NCBI RefSeq assembly: GCF_025345615.1
Contig: NZ_JAODWD010000007.1
Location: 62,001 to 126,000 of the forward strand
Length of the DNA: 64,000 nt
Origin: Mycobacterium deserti
Lineage (GTDB): Bacteria; Actinomycetota; Actinomycetes; Mycobacteriales; Mycobacteriaceae
Reading direction: 5' to 3'
Shown: positions 60,311-64,000 of the stretch, piece after piece
How positions within the stretch are numbered: the stretch's first letter is position 1
How the letters are laid out: every line of letters begins with the position of its first letter
Notes under the pieces: generated by a model
The model's database searches: none
Told to the model about the DNA's origin: nothing
The model's input: the letters and a program-made list of their open reading frames with translations, nothing else
Translations under genes and position numbers: made by a program

Positions 60311-60772
60311 ATGGACGGATCGGTGACGGTGTCGATGGCCGCGCCCGCAGAACGCATCTGGGACCTGATCGCCGATGTCCGCAACACCGGCAAGTTTTCG
60401 CCGGAGGTCATGGAGGCCGAATGGCTCGGCGGGGCAACCGGACCGGCGCTCGGCACCCGCTTCCGCGGACACGTCAAACGCAACGAGATAGGACCCGTCT
60501 ACTGGACCACGTGCGAGGTGACGGCGTGCGAGCCGGGCCGCGAGTTCGGGTTCGCGGTCCTGTTGGGCGACAAGGCCGTCAACAACTGGCATTACCGGTT
60601 GACGCCGACCGCGACGGGCACCGATGTCACCGAGTCGTTTCGGCTCGATGACTCGGCTCTGATGAAGGTGTTCTCCGTGCTGGGCGGTCAATTGCGGCGG
60701 CGGCGCAACATTCGCGACATGCGCAAGACACTCGAACGGATCAAGGCGGTCGTCGAAGCCCCCGAAGGCTAG
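60311..60772 (+). CDS. SRPBCC (START-like) family protein
   Basis: A 153-residue polyketide-cyclase/START-type protein: VTVSMAAPAERIWDLIADVRNTGKFSPEVMEAEWLGG and the C-terminal helix RNIRDMRKTLERIKAVVE. A hydrophobic cavity for lipid-like ligands is expected. Mycobacteria have many such proteins, with unknown ligands. It ends in convergent overlap (four bases) with the lipase-like gene. Confidence 0.85.
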   Translation: MDGSVTVSMAAPAERIWDLIADVRNTGKFSPEVMEAEWLGGATGPALGTRFRGHVKRNEIGPVYWTTCEVTACEPGREFGFAVLLGDKAVNNWHYRLTPTATGTDVTESFRLDDSALMKVFSVLGGQLRRRRNIRDMRKTLERIKAVVEAPEG

Positions 60773-61731
60773 AGGGCGCGCAGGCGGCGCACGCGGTCGG
60801 CGATTGCCCTGCGCGACACGTCAGCTTCGCGCGCGAGCGCCTCGAACGCGTGCGGGCAGCCGGGGTGCAGGTGCAGTTCGGTCGGTACCCCCGCATCGGA
60901 CAGGCGGCGCGCGTAGGTGACGTCTTCGTCGCGGAAGATGTCCAGATCGCCGACGTCGATGTACGCGGGCGGTAGTCCGGTCAGGTCGTCGGCGCGCGCC
61001 GGTGCGGCGTAGGGCGATACCGTTGCGCCACTCGTCGAGTCGCCCAGCAGTGCGCCCCAGCCGGTGATGTTGTCGTCGTATGTCCAGGTCAGAAACGGCA
61101 TCACCTGCGGGTCCGGAGTGCGAGTGCGGTCGTCGAGCATCGGGTAGATCAGGATCTGCTGCGCAACCGGTGGGCCACCGCGGTCCCTGGCCAGCAGGCT
61201 CACAGCGGCCGCTAGGCCGCCGCCTGCACTGTCGCCCATCACGGCGATCCGCGCCGGGTCCACTCCCAGGCGCTGCGCGTTCGCGGCCAACCACACCAGC
61301 GCGGCGTAGCAGTCTTCCACCGGCGTCGGGTGCGGATGCTCGGGTGCGATCCGGTAGTCCACGACGAGCATCGGCACCGACGACGTCGCGACGTACTCGC
61401 GCACCGCGAGATCGTAGAGCGCGCCGACGTGCTCGAGGCCGAAGATCATGCCGCCGCCATGCAGATACAGCGCCGCGCTGCCCGACTGCCGGTCCTGCGG
61501 CCGGTGATACCAGCGCAGGTCGATGGTCGCGCCGTCGGGCGCCGTCAGCGCGTGCTGCTGCATGTCGACGCCGTCGATCGGCGGCCAGGTGCCCGCGACG
61601 TAGTCGAACATGCGGTGGCCGTCGCGCCTGCGGGAGTCGACGTCGCCGATCGGAGGGGTTTCGGCCTCGCCGAGGGCCCGCATCAGCGGCGCCATCGCGG
61701 CCAGCACCTGTGCGTCGATCTCCAGTGCCAT
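60769..61731 (-). CDS. Alpha/beta hydrolase fold-3 (HSL-type esterase/lipase)
   Basis: A 320-residue esterase from ATG 61731. The HSL motif HGGG is in LYLHGGGMIFG, the nucleophile elbow is MGDSAGGGLA (Ser), the acid is Asp in YIDVGDLDIFRDE, and the His is in HPGCPHAFEA. This is the mycobacterial Lip family (LipN/LipH-like). Cytosolic, likely hydrolysing short-chain esters. The divergent membrane protein begins only 24 bases away. Confidence 0.9.
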   Translation of the reverse strand: MALEIDAQVLAAMAPLMRALGEAETPPIGDVDSRRRDGHRMFDYVAGTWPPIDGVDMQQHALTAPDGATIDLRWYHRPQDRQSGSAALYLHGGGMIFGLEHVGALYDLAVREYVATSSVPMLVVDYRIAPEHPHPTPVEDCYAALVWLAANAQRLGVDPARIAVMGDSAGGGLAAAVSLLARDRGGPPVAQQILIYPMLDDRTRTPDPQVMPFLTWTYDDNITGWGALLGDSTSGATVSPYAAPARADDLTGLPPAYIDVGDLDIFRDEDVTYARRLSDAGVPTELHLHPGCPHAFEALAREADVSRRAIADRVRRLRAL

Positions 61732-61755
61732 GAAGCGACAGTATCGTGGGCGCAC

Positions 61756-63207
61756 GTGACGACGGCGCCGATCGACACCGCCACCGAACCCGTCGCGCCA
61801 TTCGCCGCGCGCCTAGTGCTGCCAATCGCCGCTCTGGTTACCGTCCTACACTGCGCCGCAGCGACATTCGGCGGATTCTGGTTCGACGAGGTGTACATGC
61901 TGGCGATCGGTCGTCACCACCTCGACTGGGGATCGGCCGATCAGCCTCCCCTTGCTCCCGCGCTGGCCGCGGCGATGGACGCAATCGCGCCCGGTTCGGT
62001 TCTCGCGCTTCGCCTGCCCGCGGTACTGGCCACGGCGGCGGCGGTGGTGATGGCCGGTTTGATCGCCCGTGAACTCGGATGTGACCGACGCGCTCAAGGT
62101 TTCGTAGCGGCGGCGCAGGCGACCGTCGGTTGGACGGCGCTGGCCGGGCACTGGCTGACCCCGTATGCGCTCGAACCCGTGCAGTGGCTGCTTCTGATCT
62201 GGCTTCTCGTCCGCTGGGTGCGGGTGCGCGACGACCGGCTGCTGCTCGTTCTCGGCGTCGTCGCCGGAATCGCCGGACTGACGAAGTTCCAGGTGCTGCT
62301 GCTGTGTGTCGTGCTGCTGGCTGCGGTAGCGGCGGTGGGCCCGCGCGATCTGCTGCGCCGACCGCTGCTATGGGCGGGAGCGGGCATCACCGCGCTGCTG
62401 GTGACGCCGACGCTGATGTGGCAACACGCCCATGGCTGGCCGCAACTGCAGATGGCTCCGGTGGTCGCGGGAGAGGCCGGAGCGCTCTACGGCGGCAGGG
62501 CGGGAATCGCGATCCAGTTGATCGTCTTCGCCGGGGTCGCCGGGGCGGCCCTGGCGTTGTCCGGGCTGTGGTGGGTGTTCCGTGACGAAGCACTGCGCAA
62601 TTACCGCTTTCTCGGCGTTGCGGTCATCGCGCTGTACGTCCTTGTTGTGGCGACCGCGGGCCGCCCCTACTACCTGGCCGGTCTTTACGCGCCGCTGGCC
62701 GCCGCCGGTGCGCTGGGCATGCAACGGCGGCGCGCCGACCGACCGACGCGCGCGCGCTGGCTGGTGTGGCCGACGTACGCGACAAGTGTGGCTTTGGCCG
62801 TCGGGATGCTGACGCTGTCAGTGATGCTCGTGCGCGGTGACACTGGCGAAAATATCGCCGGGCGAACTGCCGACGCGTACCGCGCTCTGCCCGAAGCGCA
62901 ACGTGAGCGCACCGCGATCATCGGTGAGTCTTACATCCTCGCCGCCTTCGTCGACGGTTACGCGCGGCGATATCGGTTGCCCGAGGCGTACAGCACCAAC
63001 CGCAGCTACGGCTACTTTCCGCCGCCGACGGCCGATAAGGACTGTGTCCTGTTCATTGGACGCGACCCCGGCGCGCTGCGCCCGTTCTTCGCCGAGGTCC
63101 GCGATGTGGGCGATGTCGGTGCGGACATGGACGCCTTCCTGCTGACCGGGCGACAGCGGCCGTGGCATGAGATCTGGTCGCAGTCGCGGACTTTGACGGT
63201 GTCCTGA
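61756..63207 (+). CDS. GT39/ArnT-like membrane glycosyltransferase
   Basis: A 483-residue polytopic protein from GTG 61756. The first extracytoplasmic loop has FGGFWFDEVYMLAIG, with the Asp-Glu pair of GT-C (PMT/ArnT) transferases, and then HHLDWGSADQPPLAP. About ten spans follow, and a soluble C-terminal domain ends at 63207. Such enzymes move sugars from a polyprenyl phosphate carrier to protein or glycolipid outside. Neither donor nor acceptor is known. GTG start fits a leaderless message. Confidence 0.85.
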   Translation: MTTAPIDTATEPVAPFAARLVLPIAALVTVLHCAAATFGGFWFDEVYMLAIGRHHLDWGSADQPPLAPALAAAMDAIAPGSVLALRLPAVLATAAAVVMAGLIARELGCDRRAQGFVAAAQATVGWTALAGHWLTPYALEPVQWLLLIWLLVRWVRVRDDRLLLVLGVVAGIAGLTKFQVLLLCVVLLAAVAAVGPRDLLRRPLLWAGAGITALLVTPTLMWQHAHGWPQLQMAPVVAGEAGALYGGRAGIAIQLIVFAGVAGAALALSGLWWVFRDEALRNYRFLGVAVIALYVLVVATAGRPYYLAGLYAPLAAAGALGMQRRRADRPTRARWLVWPTYATSVALAVGMLTLSVMLVRGDTGENIAGRTADAYRALPEAQRERTAIIGESYILAAFVDGYARRYRLPEAYSTNRSYGYFPPPTADKDCVLFIGRDPGALRPFFAEVRDVGDVGADMDAFLLTGRQRPWHEIWSQSRTLTVS

Positions 63208-63276
63208 ATTCGCTTCGCCGCACCGCGCAGGTGCGATAGAACGGACCCAGCGCCGAGCGAGCCGAAGGAGTCAGCG

Positions 63277-63780
63277 ATGGGTCAGTGGTCACGGGACGAG
63301 CTCGAGGAGGCGTTCGCGCGCTACCAGCAGAAGGTGGTCGAGGTCGGGCGAACCTGGGACTGGTCCAGCTACGCCGACCAGTTCACCGAGGACGCGACCT
63401 ATGTCGAGCACGCGCTGGGCAACATGACCGGTCGCGACGCGATCCGCGAATGGATCGTCTCGACGATGGACATGTTCCCCGGCAGCGAGATGCCGTTCTA
63501 TCCGGTCGAGTGGTATTCGATCGACGTCGACAAAGGCTGGATCATCAACAAGAACGTCAACACCATGAAGGACCCTGGCGACGGCAGCGTCCACGGCACG
63601 GCGGTCATCACGGTGCTCAAGTACGCCGGTGACGGCAGGTGGAGCTACGAAGAGGACGCCTACAACCCGATGAACTTCCTGGTGATGGTTCAGGGCTACG
63701 TCCAGCGCTGCCACGAACTGGGGACGATCTCCGACGATGCCAGGATGTTCGCCAAGAACATGAATTGGGAACTGCGTTAA
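63277..63780 (+). CDS. SnoaL/NTF2-like protein
   Basis: A 167-residue protein from ATG 63277 with ribosome site GAAGGAG. Family marks: FARYQQKVVEVGRTWDWSSYADQFTEDATYVEHALGNMTGRDAIREWI and DGRWSYEEDAYNPMNFLVMVQGY. A conical pocket fold of unknown activity. Its neighbour at the window edge is a Baeyer-Villiger-type monooxygenase gene in convergent orientation, so an associated role is possible. Confidence 0.83.
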   Translation: MGQWSRDELEEAFARYQQKVVEVGRTWDWSSYADQFTEDATYVEHALGNMTGRDAIREWIVSTMDMFPGSEMPFYPVEWYSIDVDKGWIINKNVNTMKDPGDGSVHGTAVITVLKYAGDGRWSYEEDAYNPMNFLVMVQGYVQRCHELGTISDDARMFAKNMNWELR

Positions 63781-64000
63781 CGGAATACAAAGTCCTGCGG
63801 GTTCGGTTCACGGGTCCACCCCCAGTAGTCGACAAGTCGCCACGGACTCAAAGTGTAGATCTCCCCGTGGCTGTTCTTGTAGAACGAGTGTTTGATCGAT
63901 GGTTGTGACCACACCATCTTGCGCATTTCGGCCTGGCTGCGTTCGATCCAGTCCGCGGTCCTGTCCTCGCGTGGCTCGAGTGAGCGGCGCCTGTCGGCAA
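63777..64000 (-). CDS. C-terminal end of a Baeyer-Villiger-type flavin monooxygenase (partial)
   Basis: Reading leftward from the edge, an open frame ends in TAA at 63777-63779. About 74 residues are seen, including the end block IERSQAEMRKMVWSQPSIKHSFYKNSHGEIYTLSPWRLVDYWGWTREPN. The WSQPSIKHSFYKN and LSPWRLVDYW phrases are typical of the C-terminus of 4-hydroxyacetophenone monooxygenase-like/FAD-containing monooxygenases. The FAD and NADPH sites lie outside the window. Its stop overlaps the SnoaL-gene stop on the other strand (TTAA). Confidence 0.8.
   Translation of the reverse strand, partial: ADRRRSLEPREDRTADWIERSQAEMRKMVWSQPSIKHSFYKNSHGEIYTLSPWRLVDYWGWTREPNPQDFVFR

Noticed and set aside
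1..64000. CRISPR arrays, tRNA, rRNA, riboswitches, phage or integrase genes, toxin-antitoxin pairs
   Set aside because: Looked for by eye; no array of repeats, no cloverleaf or conserved riboswitch core, and no integrase or toxin-antitoxin pair was noticed. The Imm-5-like protein has no toxin next to it.

Overview
The window comes from a GC-rich, rapid-grower-type mycobacterium (Mycobacterium/Mycolicibacterium). The evidence is a cluster of genus-typical families: DUF3558 and 19-kDa (LpqH) lipoproteins, an LdtMt1-like L,D-transpeptidase, a mycolic-acid cyclopropane synthase, a CYP125 steroid hydroxylase, an F420-type LLM oxidoreductase, a FabG3-like hydroxysteroid dehydrogenase, and several boxes matching the KstR consensus (TnnAACnnGTTnnA). 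No rRNA, tRNA, CRISPR array, complete insertion sequence or prophage was seen.

Layout. 1-5 kb: two lipoprotein genes (one cut by the window edge), a decayed stretch with a 110-bp element bounded by 21-bp inverted repeats, a broken remnant of a LuxR-type regulator, and the intact 929-aa paralogue whose stop codon lies inside a third copy of the same repeat. 5-15 kb: housekeeping and accessory metabolism (GCS2-type ligase, 2OG-Fe oxygenase, cinA, thioesterase, hydroxysteroid-type SDR, DapB-like oxidoreductase, HAD phosphatase, epimerase, DJ-1 protein, VOC protein, nitronate monooxygenase), with two KstR-like boxes. 15-21 kb: a DJ-1 protein, a DyP peroxidase, a MarR regulator with two matching palindromes, two HD-domain (cyanamide-hydratase-like) proteins, and a GlxA/AraC regulator.

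21-36 kb is the most striking block, an aromatic-catabolic island around a divergent promoter at 27387-27529. Leftward runs a tight set: flavin reductase, aldo/keto reductase, pcaD, pcaI, pcaJ, catB, catA, catC (catechol to 3-oxoadipyl-CoA; no thiolase gene is present). Rightward run an SDR, a GAF-LuxR regulator, a styrene/indole-monooxygenase-like flavoprotein, a Rieske oxygenase, an NTF2-fold protein, a His-ligand-type ferredoxin, a ferredoxin reductase and a lipase-fold protein lacking its serine. The logic suggests an upper pathway (flavin epoxidase/hydroxylase plus Rieske oxygenase) feeding catechol into the ortho-cleavage branch. The true substrate is unknown; indole- or styrene-type compounds are candidates.

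36-64 kb returns to the core-like background: TetR with an operator, a DUF2867 pair, a CYP125 paralogue behind a KstR-like box, XRE/FadR-type/MarR-GNAT regulators, sterol-desaturase-family protein, cell-wall and membrane proteins, a frameshifted and truncated POT transporter, agmatinase-family enzyme, MFS exporter, the cyclopropane synthase, an LLM oxidoreductase, a GT39-like membrane glycosyltransferase, and the C-terminus of a Baeyer-Villiger-type flavin monooxygenase at the right edge.
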